DNA from: Bacillota bacterium | GTDB lineage: Bacteria > Bacillota > Clostridia > Oscillospirales > Acutalibacteraceae | Length of the DNA stretch: 16,893 nt | NCBI GenBank assembly: GCA_030705695.1 | Contig: JAUZPX010000040.1 | Location: 1 to 16,893, forward strand | Direction: 5' to 3' | Shown here: one piece after another, positions 1 through 7,619 of the stretch | Layout: every line of letters begins with the position of its first letter | Numbering within the stretch: position 1 is the first letter of the stretch | Program-made: the position numbers and the translations under genes | Notes under the pieces: generated by a model | The model's database searches: none | Told to the model about the DNA's origin: nothing | What the model saw: only the letters and a program-made list of their open reading frames with translations

Positions 1-97
1 ATCTTATAGATTTCAAGGCGTTTCATGCATCAAAATGTCAATATTTCTCTTATATCTCAATTCCAATAGGGACTGAGGTATATTTTTTGTTCCATTA

Positions 98-835
98 TCA
101 GAATTCAATTTTTTCCAAGTACAGTCCGCATGCATCCGCAACTCTGCCCGCCAGACTTCGTTCTTTTGATTCGATTATTCCCGGAATGCTTTCCGCGTCT
201 GTTTCACCAAGCCCAACTTCTATCAATGTCCCTACAATTTTCCGAACCATATTATACAGAAACCCATTCCCATGCACTCTGATTTCAATAAACCCGTTAT
301 TTTTTTCTATATCAAAGGAATATATTTCACGCACCATGGAATTTTTCTTGGACTTGGCATTTGAAAAAGCCGTAAAATCATGTCTTCCGATGAAATACCC
401 GGATGCTTCTTTCATTTTATTGATATTAAGCGTTTTCTCAACATGCATACTGTATTTTCTCATAAAAGGATTTGTATCCTCTGCGTTCCAGATCTTATAC
501 AGATACGTTTTCCCCTTGGCATTTAACCGGGCATGAAAACTCTCGGGAACAAACATTACTTCCTTAACGCTGATATCTTGCGGTAAATATTGATACAAAT
601 AACTTTTGACTTCTGATTCCGTGAAATGATTACTGATCTTAAAATTGGCTACTTGAGCAAGCGCATGTACACCGGCATCTGTCCGGCTGCTTCCATTGAT
701 TTCGATTCTTTTTCCGAATAACTCTGATAATACACTTTCAATTTTACCCTGAATTGTATTCTCACAGTTACCAAGTCTCTGCCAGCCCCGATATCGCCCG
801 CCGTCATATTGGATGATCAATTTATAATTGTACAT
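98..835 (-). CDS. truA: tRNA pseudouridine synthase A
   Basis: The 245-residue product matches the usual length of TruA, which isomerises uridines 38-40 in the tRNA anticodon arm to pseudouridine. The catalytic aspartate is D53 in the signature SSRTDAGVHA, and the N-terminal QYDGGRYRGWQ block and the later NGFLYNMVRKIVGTL block are typical of the family. I chose the ATG at 835 over an in-frame TTG at 847 because a GGAG Shine-Dalgarno (842-845) sits 6 nt before the ATG and would fall inside the gene if TTG were used. It is the last visible gene of the minus-strand block. The next upstream gene on that strand is a Lys-rich microprotein about 190 bp away. The gene looks intact. Confidence 0.96.
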   Translation of the reverse strand: MYNYKLIIQYDGGRYRGWQRLGNCENTIQGKIESVLSELFGKRIEINGSSRTDAGVHALAQVANFKISNHFTESEVKSYLYQYLPQDISVKEVMFVPESFHARLNAKGKTYLYKIWNAEDTNPFMRKYSMHVEKTLNINKMKEASGYFIGRHDFTAFSNAKSKKNSMVREIYSFDIEKNNGFIEIRVHGNGFLYNMVRKIVGTLIEVGLGETDAESIPGIIESKERSLAGRVADACGLYLEKIEF

Positions 836-1025
836 TGTTTTCTCCAAATTCTATGACTGCCTGATTGATGAAAATCGGACTAATTTATCCTGATCAGACA
901 TTTTACCTTCCATCTATTCCGACAATGGTGCTGAACCATCGAAGCGTTTTTTTCTTTTATTAATTAGTTACGGTTGGTTATACTCTTGTCGCCTATTGTA
1001 TTCTCTCCTCTATTAAGAATTACTG

Positions 1026-1130
1026 TTATTTTGGCTTCTTTATAGGCGCTTTTTTAGCTGCAATTACGTTTTTTAGTCCTTTCGCTCCTGTTTTCTTCTT
1101 TTTCAACTTATCCGGATTTTTAAAACTCAT
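1026..1130 (-). CDS. Lys-rich microprotein, 34 aa (copy A)
   Basis: This short ORF encodes a very basic peptide beginning MSFKNPDKLKKKKTG and ending KKAPIKKPK, with 14 lysines in 34 residues. It has an AAGGG Shine-Dalgarno about 10 nt before the ATG. The main support is a relative at 7620-7739 on the same strand that begins MGDKNPKKLKKKKK and also ends in a KKPK segment. The shared pattern is M-x-x-K-N-P-x-K-L-K-K-K-K. It follows the DEAD-box helicase by 71 nt, so it may be in the same transcript. I see no membrane segment or signal peptide. High lysine content suggests nucleic-acid or ribosome binding, but that is only inference and no function is recognised. Confidence 0.6.
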   Translation of the reverse strand: MSFKNPDKLKKKKTGAKGLKNVIAAKKAPIKKPK

Positions 1131-1201
1131 TTATTAAGTTCCCTTCAGATCCATAGTTAAACCGTATGTTTTTGCAGCTTGCCATGTTTTCATGCCCATA
1201 T

Positions 1202-2347
1202 TTATATGCTTCTATTGCTGAGCGTTATCTCCCCATTACGCATGTGCATCTGCATGATGTTGATGTCAAAGGTATTCTGATATTTTTTAATGAGCGGCAG
1301 TTCTCGTTTTGCAACGACAGAGATTGACATCCCCTTACTTTCTCCCCGGCCCGTTCGTCCGGCGCGATGCAGATAAATAAGAGGATCCTCGGGGATACTC
1401 AGGCTGAATATGATCTCAATGTTTTCGATGTGCAGGCCTCTTGCGGCAATGTCTGAAGCAATTAGGAGTTTCAGCTTCCCGTTTGCAAATTCAGCCAATG
1501 TATTCCTGTGATGCTCTTTTGAGTTGCCCCCATGAATACATTCCGCGCTAATGCCATGGTACTTGAGTTTGGTGGTTGCCGTTTCCGTTTCATAAGCGCT
1601 GTTAATGAACGCGATGGCGCGACCCGGTTTTAACAGATAGACCAGCTTTCGCAGCGTTTCAATTTTGTCTCTTTGATCAGCAACAATAAACATATGGCTT
1701 ATATTGTCCGGTATCTTCAGGGTTTTGGTTGTTTTAATCAGTTCAGGTTTTTTTGCAATTTCTGCGGCCATCTTAAAGGTTTTGTCAGAGATACTTGCCG
1801 ATGCCATTACGATTTGTGTATCGCGCATGACCGCTTTTACGATTGCCTTAACGTCCTCAATATTATCTATATCAAGCATTCTGTCCGCTTCGTCGATTAC
1901 AATGGTCTTAATCGTATGAGCAGTAATTTTTTTCAGCTTGATTAATTCAAGGAGCCTGCCTGTAGTACCAATAACGATTTGAGGCTTTTCTCTTAATTTT
2001 TCAATCTGTGATTTAATATTCACACCGCCAAATATGATACAGGACCTTAAAGCAATCCCGGAATTTCTCGAAAGTGTCTCAACCTGGTGATAAACTTGCA
2101 TTGCAAGCTCACGCGTCGGTACAATAACAATCACCTGCATAACCCGTTGGGAAAGGTCCTGCCGTTCAAAGACGGGAAGCAAATACGCAAGCGTCTTGCC
2201 CGACCCCGTTTCCGACTGTATTACAACATCCTTGTTTTGGGTGATCTTAGGGATCGATTGCACCTGTACATCCGTAGGCTTGTTCACGCCTTGCAGGGCA
2301 AGGCCTTTTATGATATTTTCGTTAAGTCCCAACGCTTCAAAACCCAT
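1202..2347 (-). CDS. DEAD-box ATP-dependent RNA helicase
   Basis: The 381-residue product has the full helicase core: Q motif with F3 and Q28, Walker A SETGSGKT (45-52), motif Ia PTRELAMQ (77-84), GG at 107-108, TTGR (128-131), DEAD (152-155), motif III as SAS rather than the commoner SAT (183-185), motif V ASDIAARG (297-304) and motif VI HRAGRTGR (327-334). It ends soon after motif VI, so it lacks the basic or RNA-binding C-terminal tail of larger family members such as CshA or DbpA. It should unwind short RNA duplexes in the cytoplasm, in ribosome assembly or RNA decay. The ATG at 2347 starts directly at the Q motif. A GGAAAGGG stretch lies 12 nt upstream, which is slightly far. It lies 72 nt after degV. 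Confidence 0.93.
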   Translation of the reverse strand: MGFEALGLNENIIKGLALQGVNKPTDVQVQSIPKITQNKDVVIQSETGSGKTLAYLLPVFERQDLSQRVMQVIVIVPTRELAMQVYHQVETLSRNSGIALRSCIIFGGVNIKSQIEKLREKPQIVIGTTGRLLELIKLKKITAHTIKTIVIDEADRMLDIDNIEDVKAIVKAVMRDTQIVMASASISDKTFKMAAEIAKKPELIKTTKTLKIPDNISHMFIVADQRDKIETLRKLVYLLKPGRAIAFINSAYETETATTKLKYHGISAECIHGGNSKEHHRNTLAEFANGKLKLLIASDIAARGLHIENIEIIFSLSIPEDPLIYLHRAGRTGRGESKGMSISVVAKRELPLIKKYQNTFDINIMQMHMRNGEITLSNRSI

Positions 2348-2419
2348 ATTATCAGGTATCCCTTTCCGGTTTATGCCAAAGGCACATTATTCAAAATAAA
2401 AAGGAATCAGGCATCAACA

Positions 2420-3292
2420 TTATCTTTTGCTGCCGAGGAAAAACACCGCGATTACGCCGGGACCGGCATGGGCACCTATGACAGGACCCACAAAATTTAT
2501 GATATATGACCTGACTCCCAGCTTTTGCTTAGCCATTTTACCCACTTTTTCAGCATCGGCATAACAGTCGCCGTGGCTGATATATATGATCTGGTCCCGA
2601 GGAGCCTCAATGGTCTTTGCCATATGATCGACAAGAGTGGAAAGAGCCGCAAGCCGCCCTCTGGCTTTGCCCACATTAATAAGATGCCCCTCGTCATCAA
2701 CATGCATTACAGGTTTTATATCAAGAATCGTGCCCAAAAGCGCCGTGACACCCGATATCCTGCCGCCGCGTTTCAAGTGGTTTAAGTCGTCTACCGTGAA
2801 CCAATGGCAAAGACGCAGCTTATTTGTTTCAACCCAACCCCTAACTTCTTCAATTGTTTTTCCTTTGCGTTTTTCCGCGACGGCGAGTGATATTAGAAGT
2901 CCTTGTCCCATGGAAGCGCAGAGAGTATCGACACTGAAAAGCTTTCTTTCCGGATACTTCTCCGAAAGCTCCTTTAACGCTAACGTGGCGTTGTTATACG
3001 TACTGCTCAGGGCGGAGGAAAACGACAGGCACAAAATATCAAGCCCCGCCTGAAGCAACGGTTCCATCCTATCAATATATGATCCAACGTTCACCGCCGA
3101 TGTTGCATATGCCTTCCCACTGCGCATATTGGCGTAAAAATCCTCAAACGAAATCTCTCTGCCGTCCAGATGGTTTGCATATTCACTGCCGTCGGCGGAA
3201 ACGGTCAGGGGCAAAATAGTAAGCTCCATCTCTTCGGCCATTTTAGCGGGAAGGTCACAGGAAGAATCAGTGACTATCGCGAAGTTACCCAC
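2420..3292 (-). CDS. DegV family fatty-acid-binding protein
   Basis: The 290-residue product is full length for the DegV/EDD-fold family, which binds a single fatty acid. In Gram-positive bacteria, members of the family can serve as FakB, presenting exogenous fatty acids to the FakA kinase. Supporting blocks are IVTDSSCDLP (6-15), the TSAV loop (64-67), the SFSSALSSTYN block (90-100), DTLCASMGQGLL, and the LKRGGRISG stretch before the C-terminal domain. The start is a GTG at 3292 with an AGGTAGGA Shine-Dalgarno 7 nt upstream. No in-frame ATG fits as well. No fakA is visible nearby. The 269-nt gap from the sigma gene suggests it may have its own promoter, but I cannot point to a strong one. 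Confidence 0.93.
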   Translation of the reverse strand: MGNFAIVTDSSCDLPAKMAEEMELTILPLTVSADGSEYANHLDGREISFEDFYANMRSGKAYATSAVNVGSYIDRMEPLLQAGLDILCLSFSSALSSTYNNATLALKELSEKYPERKLFSVDTLCASMGQGLLISLAVAEKRKGKTIEEVRGWVETNKLRLCHWFTVDDLNHLKRGGRISGVTALLGTILDIKPVMHVDDEGHLINVGKARGRLAALSTLVDHMAKTIEAPRDQIIYISHGDCYADAEKVGKMAKQKLGVRSYIINFVGPVIGAHAGPGVIAVFFLGSKR

Positions 3293-3561
3293 AATTAAAT
3301 CCTACCTTTTTCATTTTGTCTTTACGGCTGACGTAACTACCGTAATCTCCATAGCTTGCCAGATCTTAATGAATATAATCTTATGTTTAGGGATGCACAG
3401 ATTTAAGGCGATTTCATGGATCAGCCGATTCGGTGCCCTTTTTGTTTCAGCAGGGATCTCATCACCTTCCCTCCCAAGTATAACAACTTTAAATATACCC
3501 CAAAATCAGAGATATTATTTTCTCATCCGCCTTTGGATATAGCACGTAATCTATAAGCGTT
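3293..3561. other. Intergenic region with a tiny ORF and a short dispersed repeat
   Basis: No standard gene is visible between the sigma factor stop and degV. On the minus strand a 13-codon ORF (3462-3421, MRSLLKQKGHRIG) follows a strong GGGAGGG Shine-Dalgarno with 6 nt spacing, but it is too short to judge. The segment 3399-3422 resembles positions 8-31 of the window (about 22 of 25 aligned positions). No convincing rho-independent terminator for the sigma gene is seen here. Confidence 0.4.
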
Positions 3562-4593
3562 TTAGTCGAGATAACCTTTCAGTTTTTTACTCCTGGTTGG
3601 ATGTCTCAATCTTTTAAGCGCCTTTTCCTGAATCTGTCTTATTCTTTCTCTTGTCACATTGAATTCTTTTCCGACTTCCTCAAGCGTTCTCTCCCTGCCA
3701 TCGTCCAGGCCAAATCTTAACCGCAGAATTTTTCCTTCTCTTGGAGTGAGTGTATCAAGCACATCTAAAATCTGCTTCTTCAGCAACATTAAAGTCGCCG
3801 TCTCGGCTGGTGCAGGAGTCTCGTCGTCAGGAATAAGGTCCCCAAGACGGCCGTCTCCCTCGTTTCCCAGTGGTGTTTCAAGCGAAACAGGCTCCCTGGA
3901 AATTGCCATGATTTCTCTTGCCTTATCTATAGATATCCCCATTTCTGCGGCGATTTCTTCCGGATAAGGTTCCCTGCCGAGTTTCTGCAACAGTTGTTTC
4001 GACACCCTTATAAGCTTGTTTGTGATCTCACCCATGTGAACGGGAATTCTAATTGTGCGTCCCTGATCAGCGATTGCACGGGTAACAGCCTGTCTGATCC
4101 ACCAAGTGGCATAGGTGCTGAACTTAAAGCCCTTTCTGTAGTCAAACTTCTCAACGGCCTTCATTAATCCAAGATTGCCTTCCTGTATTAAGTCAAGGAA
4201 GAGCATTCCTCTTCCTATATATTTTTTGGCAATGCTGACAACAAGCCTCAGATTTGATTCTGCCAGCGTTGTCTTTGCATAAGTATCTCCCATTTCGATC
4301 CGCTTAGCAAGCTTAATCTCTTCTTCCGTATTTAAAAGAGGTACTTTCGCCATATCCTTAAGATACATCCTGACAGGATCGTAGAAGCTTATCCCTTCAG
4401 GTATACTTGTATTTATTACCTCTTCCTTCATCTGAAGAAGTTGGGTTGCAATCTCTTCGTCTCCGATCTCTTCGTCTCCGATCTCTTCGTCTCCGATCTC
4501 TTCGATGTCCGTTTTTCCCCAATTGGGCTGTTCCTGTTCGGGGCTGGGTCGGGCTTCTTCAAACGCGTCCATTGTTTCGATGCAAGCGAGCAT
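3562..4593 (-). CDS. sigA: Primary-type RNA polymerase sigma-70 factor (SigA/RpoD group), N-terminus apparently frameshifted
   Basis: The 343-residue frame carries regions 1.2 (DPVRMYLKDM), 2 (LAESNLRLVVSIAKKYIGRG, the FLDLIQEGNLGLMKAVEKFDY core-binding segment, STYATWWIRQA for -10 recognition), 3 (IPVHMGEITNKL) and 4.2 (TLEEVGKEFNVTRERIRQ helix-turn-helix), so it should recognise sigma-A type promoters. Three GDEEI repeats lie in the linker before region 1.2. The ATG at 4593 has no good Shine-Dalgarno. Immediately upstream in the same frame is DPVENAKSQG, which with MLACIETMDAFEE resembles the end of region 1.1 in SigA proteins. The good start is at 4667 (AAGGAG, ATGA overlap with the preceding gene) but in another frame. 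If joined by a -1 shift the protein would be about 368 aa, near B. subtilis SigA. It may be an accessory paralogue, since dnaG is not adjacent. Confidence 0.85.
   Translation of the reverse strand: MLACIETMDAFEEARPSPEQEQPNWGKTDIEEIGDEEIGDEEIGDEEIATQLLQMKEEVINTSIPEGISFYDPVRMYLKDMAKVPLLNTEEEIKLAKRIEMGDTYAKTTLAESNLRLVVSIAKKYIGRGMLFLDLIQEGNLGLMKAVEKFDYRKGFKFSTYATWWIRQAVTRAIADQGRTIRIPVHMGEITNKLIRVSKQLLQKLGREPYPEEIAAEMGISIDKAREIMAISREPVSLETPLGNEGDGRLGDLIPDDETPAPAETATLMLLKKQILDVLDTLTPREGKILRLRFGLDDGRERTLEEVGKEFNVTRERIRQIQEKALKRLRHPTRSKKLKGYLD
4451..4504. repeat. 15-bp in-frame tandem repeat within the sigma gene
   Basis: Three exact copies of ATCTCTTCGTCTCCG lie at 4451-4465, 4466-4480 and 4481-4495, followed by a partial copy to 4504. 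On the coding strand each unit encodes five residues, giving repeated EEIGD in the linker between regions 1.1 and 1.2 of the sigma factor. Because the unit is a multiple of three, copy-number change would alter linker length and charge without breaking the frame. Confidence 0.95.
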
Positions 4594-4667
4594 CCCCTGG
4601 CTCTTTGCGTTTTCAACAGGATCCTAAAAATGAGCTTTTTTACATTCAAATTGTTGGTCTGTATCAT
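4594..4667 (-). pseudogene. Probable displaced 5' end of the sigma gene (region 1.1 start)
   Basis: An ATG at 4667 overlaps the TGA of the upstream glycosyltransferase (ATGA) and follows AAGGAG with 5 nt spacing, a typical translational-coupling start. It reads MIQTNNLNVKKLIF, then would need to re-enter the sigma frame (a -1 shift) near 4630-4620 to give DPVENAKSQGMLACIETMDAFEE. A TAG blocks the sigma frame at the shift point, so one missing base in the TTTTTAGG stretch is the simplest explanation. The classic slippery A AAAAAG nearby would lead straight into that TAG, so programmed shifting there is unlikely. It could also be a sequencing error. Confidence 0.5.
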
Positions 4668-6001
4668 TTTTCTCCTTGTTTACCGGACGTTTCGATTACC
4701 ATTTTGTCTGATCCCACATCTATGTTGGCGATTTTGTCACTCTTTAAAAACCTTATTATTTTCAGCCAGGCAGTCTTCGTGTTTTCGAAATCTTTATAAT
4801 GATCTTCTACATGCATATGATAAAATTCAAGCTCATCCAACATATCTTTAAATCCATCATCTTCAAAAAGAGCACAAATCCTTGGGATTACTCTTGATAG
4901 ATTTTCTTTCATTTTCCTGATTTCCATATCGAAGTGCTCTCGTTGCGTGATATAAAGCAGGAGGGGCTTGTACCTGATCCAACCGATGGCCGCTCTTAAA
5001 AACCGCTTGGTATTCACTCCCGAATCCGCCCTCATAGCCAACAACTTGTTGGGCAGCACGCCAAGAAGTAAATGCTCATAGGTTGAGAATCCGTCATGGA
5101 AGGTATAGCAAGGGACTTTCCTGATGGTACAGTCACAAATACAGGTGCTTAAAAAAGTGTCTTCCCCCCTTGCTCCCGGCGGATTATAAAAGGGAAATAA
5201 TTTATCGAGATTTTTAAGGTTAAAGCCCAGATTAGCTCCCGAAATGAATTTCATTCCGTTTTGTTCTTCAACGACTTCCACGTTTCTGCTGTTGATGATA
5301 TCAAGGTTGGCATACGTAACGCCGCCGTCATTCATCTTTTCTTTTATGGAATCCCAGTTAATAATGTCATTGCTGATTGACTCAATGAATATCCTGAAAT
5401 CGTCTTCAGAGAGCTTGTCGTTAAAATCCAATTGCGGAATTGGAGAAATGTAACCGCAATGATGCCCATGCGTCATATCCGCATGCATAATATTTTTAAT
5501 ATGTGTTGATAAAACCTCTTGGCCTTTCCATAAAATGCTGTTGTTGATTTTGATATTTGCGATCGGGTATTCGTCATCATCAAAAAAGATGAGATAGTCC
5601 ATTTTATTTTTCAGGGCAAAATACAAAACCGCATTTCGTTTCATTGCATAGCCTTCACCAAAGATCAGCTCGGCCTCTTCCAAAGTAACGACGCCTTTTG
5701 AAACCAGAAATTGTGCCTCGTTTGTTATTGCAGAATTGCCTAAATAATAGGCTGAATCCACCGTATCCAATATCTCTTCGTCCGTAATTTTATAGTCGCT
5801 CATTGTTGTTCCTGTATACTTCAAGTCGTAAGCGACAAACAGGTGGAGCGCAATCTTTTTATTATCGACAAGTCCGGATTCGTTCCAATTATTCACATAC
5901 GTCTTTATTACGTTTTTAAAGTTCTTGCGCCCAGTCACAAAACCGACGCCAACGTTTACCTTCTTTTCCTCGATATTTATATCACTCCACCCACTTCCCA
6001 T
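4664..6001 (-). CDS. Glycosyltransferase-like protein (GT-A type)
   Basis: The 445-residue cytoplasmic protein starts with VNVGVGFVTGRKNF, has YLIFFDDDEYP (DDD at 141-143, a candidate DxD metal/nucleotide-sugar site) and a later GARGEDTFLST block (ED at 280-281), a pattern seen in GT-A fold glycosyltransferases. No transmembrane segment is evident. Family assignment is by pattern only, and the acceptor and sugar are unknown. The only in-frame ATG near the start, at 6001, lies inside the upstream glycosyltransferase (25-nt overlap) and lacks a good Shine-Dalgarno of its own, so translation is probably coupled. Its stop overlaps the ATG at 4667 of the sigma locus. The tight packing with the sigma gene is unusual. 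Confidence 0.75.
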   Translation of the reverse strand: MGSGWSDINIEEKKVNVGVGFVTGRKNFKNVIKTYVNNWNESGLVDNKKIALHLFVAYDLKYTGTTMSDYKITDEEILDTVDSAYYLGNSAITNEAQFLVSKGVVTLEEAELIFGEGYAMKRNAVLYFALKNKMDYLIFFDDDEYPIANIKINNSILWKGQEVLSTHIKNIMHADMTHGHHCGYISPIPQLDFNDKLSEDDFRIFIESISNDIINWDSIKEKMNDGGVTYANLDIINSRNVEVVEEQNGMKFISGANLGFNLKNLDKLFPFYNPPGARGEDTFLSTCICDCTIRKVPCYTFHDGFSTYEHLLLGVLPNKLLAMRADSGVNTKRFLRAAIGWIRYKPLLLYITQREHFDMEIRKMKENLSRVIPRICALFEDDGFKDMLDELEFYHMHVEDHYKDFENTKTAWLKIIRFLKSDKIANIDVGSDKMVIETSGKQGEK

Positions 6002-7524
6002 TTTATCAAATTGGGATTTAAATCCATAATTGAATCATATTGTTCCCTGATCCCGTAAATAGCGTCCGGATCAAGTAACCGATACCTTTTATTCTTTTCA
6101 GCTCTGGCTTCCTCGGTTGCCCAACCGAAATGCTTCACCCGAAACTCAGAATCGGCCCTTGGGAAAGAAAACGTATTTACGGGGAATCTTCCGCAATGCT
6201 GAGGTGTTTCATTCCATTTATAATGAAAATCAGGCTGATATCTTATTAAAAATGGTCTGTAGACACTGTGGGCATTCCAATACTTGTCCTCGCGGTAGTG
6301 GGTTTCATCCCACATATCATACAATCTGAAGCAATAATAATCGTAGTGCTGGTCATTGATGAGTTTTGGCGCATGATCCCAAAAGCGCTCTTCCAATAGC
6401 TCGTCCGCATCAAGGTTTAGTATCCAGTCGGGATTCGTTTTTATCGTTTCACTCCATTGCTTTTTTCGAAGATCTGCCTCATGTGCAAATATGGATTGCT
6501 CATTTTGTATCATGTGCAGAGGGACATCATGCAAGATTTCTTTGCACAAATTGATCGTATTGTCTGAACTGCCGTCATCAATAATAACCGCTTCATCAAT
6601 ATGCCCGCTCAAACTGCTGAGAACCTGCTTTAGATAACGCCCCTCCTCATTTTTCACAATCATGGAGAGGGTGATTTTATTCCCTTGTTTTTTAGACCGT
6701 CGTACAAATGCAATATCCGCTTCATTGCTCTTTATATAAGCTTGTACGGAAGCTAAGTCCTGCTCTCTGTAAATATGGTATGCAGGATAATGTGTGTCGA
6801 CGAAAAGGGGAATACCAAGCACAGCCGCCCGTATACAGAAAAACCGGTCTTCGCCATGGATGGTCAAGTTGCTTATCTGCCTGAAATTAACCCCATCCAA
6901 AAGTGCGGCGCGGCTTATCAATGTACACGCACCCAATCCGCCCACTTCATATAAACCGGGAACTTTAAGCTGGTTCAAAAACTTGTTCTGTCGTATTGCG
7001 CACTCTTTTTCGCTCAGGTTTTCGCCGAGTCTCTTGGGAACCATATCGTATTCGTCAAACAGCCATACATTTGGCTCGAAAGGCATGCCTTTATGCCACT
7101 GACTCCAAAAAATTTCGGAGACAATATCTTTGTTCGTAGCCTTTAAGTGCTCGATCAGATTCGGGTGCAATACCAAATCGGAGTCCACAAAAAACAGATA
7201 ATCATAATTTTTTTCTGTCGCGTAATGAATAATGCTATTCTTGTAATTTGCCACCTTCAGCATTAAGTCATCGTTCCAGTGATGGGATTCGTCATTGCAC
7301 AGATACGTTCCCGGCTCTTTACCATGCACGATAAAAACTTTAGATCCTTCTCTTTTAAAACCAGCCAACAATATGCTTGAGTTTTTATCGATATTATCAT
7401 CAACAAACATATAATCTATAGAAACAGAATCCCTGTTGAGATTTTTCAGCGACTTTAAAAATGCATCCAATATTTCTGCTTTCTGATATACCGGGCTGCC
7501 GACCAATACTCTTTTTTTATTCAA
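5977..7524 (-). CDS. Two-domain glycosyltransferase, C-terminal domain family 2
   Basis: The 515-residue protein holds two glycosyltransferase-like domains. The N-terminal one (about 1-275) has VGSPVYQKAEILDAFL, FFVDSDLVL with a DSD motif (114-116), and a HGEDRFFC block near 223. The C-terminal one (about 283-515) starts ITLSMIVKNEEGRYL, has the GT2 signature IIDDGSSDNT (315-323) and LNLDADELLEE with DAD (372-374). It should transfer sugars from activated donors in the cytoplasm, perhaps to a surface or spore polymer or a protein; the acceptor is unknown. The start is TTG at 7524, supported by AAGGAG 5 nt upstream. It lies 95 nt after the Lys-rich microprotein with no terminator between, so it probably shares the CIRCE-controlled transcript. 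Confidence 0.88.
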   Translation of the reverse strand: MNKKRVLVGSPVYQKAEILDAFLKSLKNLNRDSVSIDYMFVDDNIDKNSSILLAGFKREGSKVFIVHGKEPGTYLCNDESHHWNDDLMLKVANYKNSIIHYATEKNYDYLFFVDSDLVLHPNLIEHLKATNKDIVSEIFWSQWHKGMPFEPNVWLFDEYDMVPKRLGENLSEKECAIRQNKFLNQLKVPGLYEVGGLGACTLISRAALLDGVNFRQISNLTIHGEDRFFCIRAAVLGIPLFVDTHYPAYHIYREQDLASVQAYIKSNEADIAFVRRSKKQGNKITLSMIVKNEEGRYLKQVLSSLSGHIDEAVIIDDGSSDNTINLCKEILHDVPLHMIQNEQSIFAHEADLRKKQWSETIKTNPDWILNLDADELLEERFWDHAPKLINDQHYDYYCFRLYDMWDETHYREDKYWNAHSVYRPFLIRYQPDFHYKWNETPQHCGRFPVNTFSFPRADSEFRVKHFGWATEEARAEKNKRYRLLDPDAIYGIREQYDSIMDLNPNLIKWEVGGVI

Positions 7525-7619
7525 ATTTTCTCCTTTTTAAATCTGCTTTAACACCTTCTCGCAGCGCAGCATTTCGTACGTTATCCTAATGATATGAACC
7601 AGCAATTGGACTAACTTTT

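Noticed and set aside
905..960. Hairpin ATGGT-GCTGA-ACCAT followed by a T run on the plus strand
   Set aside because: Only a 5-bp stem, separated from the T run, and on the strand with no gene to terminate.
1134..1199. 21-codon minus-strand ORF (MGMKTWQAAKTYGLTMDLKG...) between the helicase and microprotein A
   Set aside because: No Shine-Dalgarno before its ATG, no homologue inside the window, and its length is easily reached by chance.
4637..4648. A AAAAAG slippery heptamer as a programmed -1 frameshift site in the sigma 5' end
   Set aside because: Slipping there enters a frame with a TAG three codons later, before the region 1.1-like residues, so it cannot produce the full sigma protein.
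4428..4667. 79-codon ORF starting at the good site at 4667
   Set aside because: Only the first dozen or so residues look meaningful. The rest is the out-of-frame shadow of the sigma gene, including its tandem repeat, so I treat it as the displaced sigma start rather than a separate gene.
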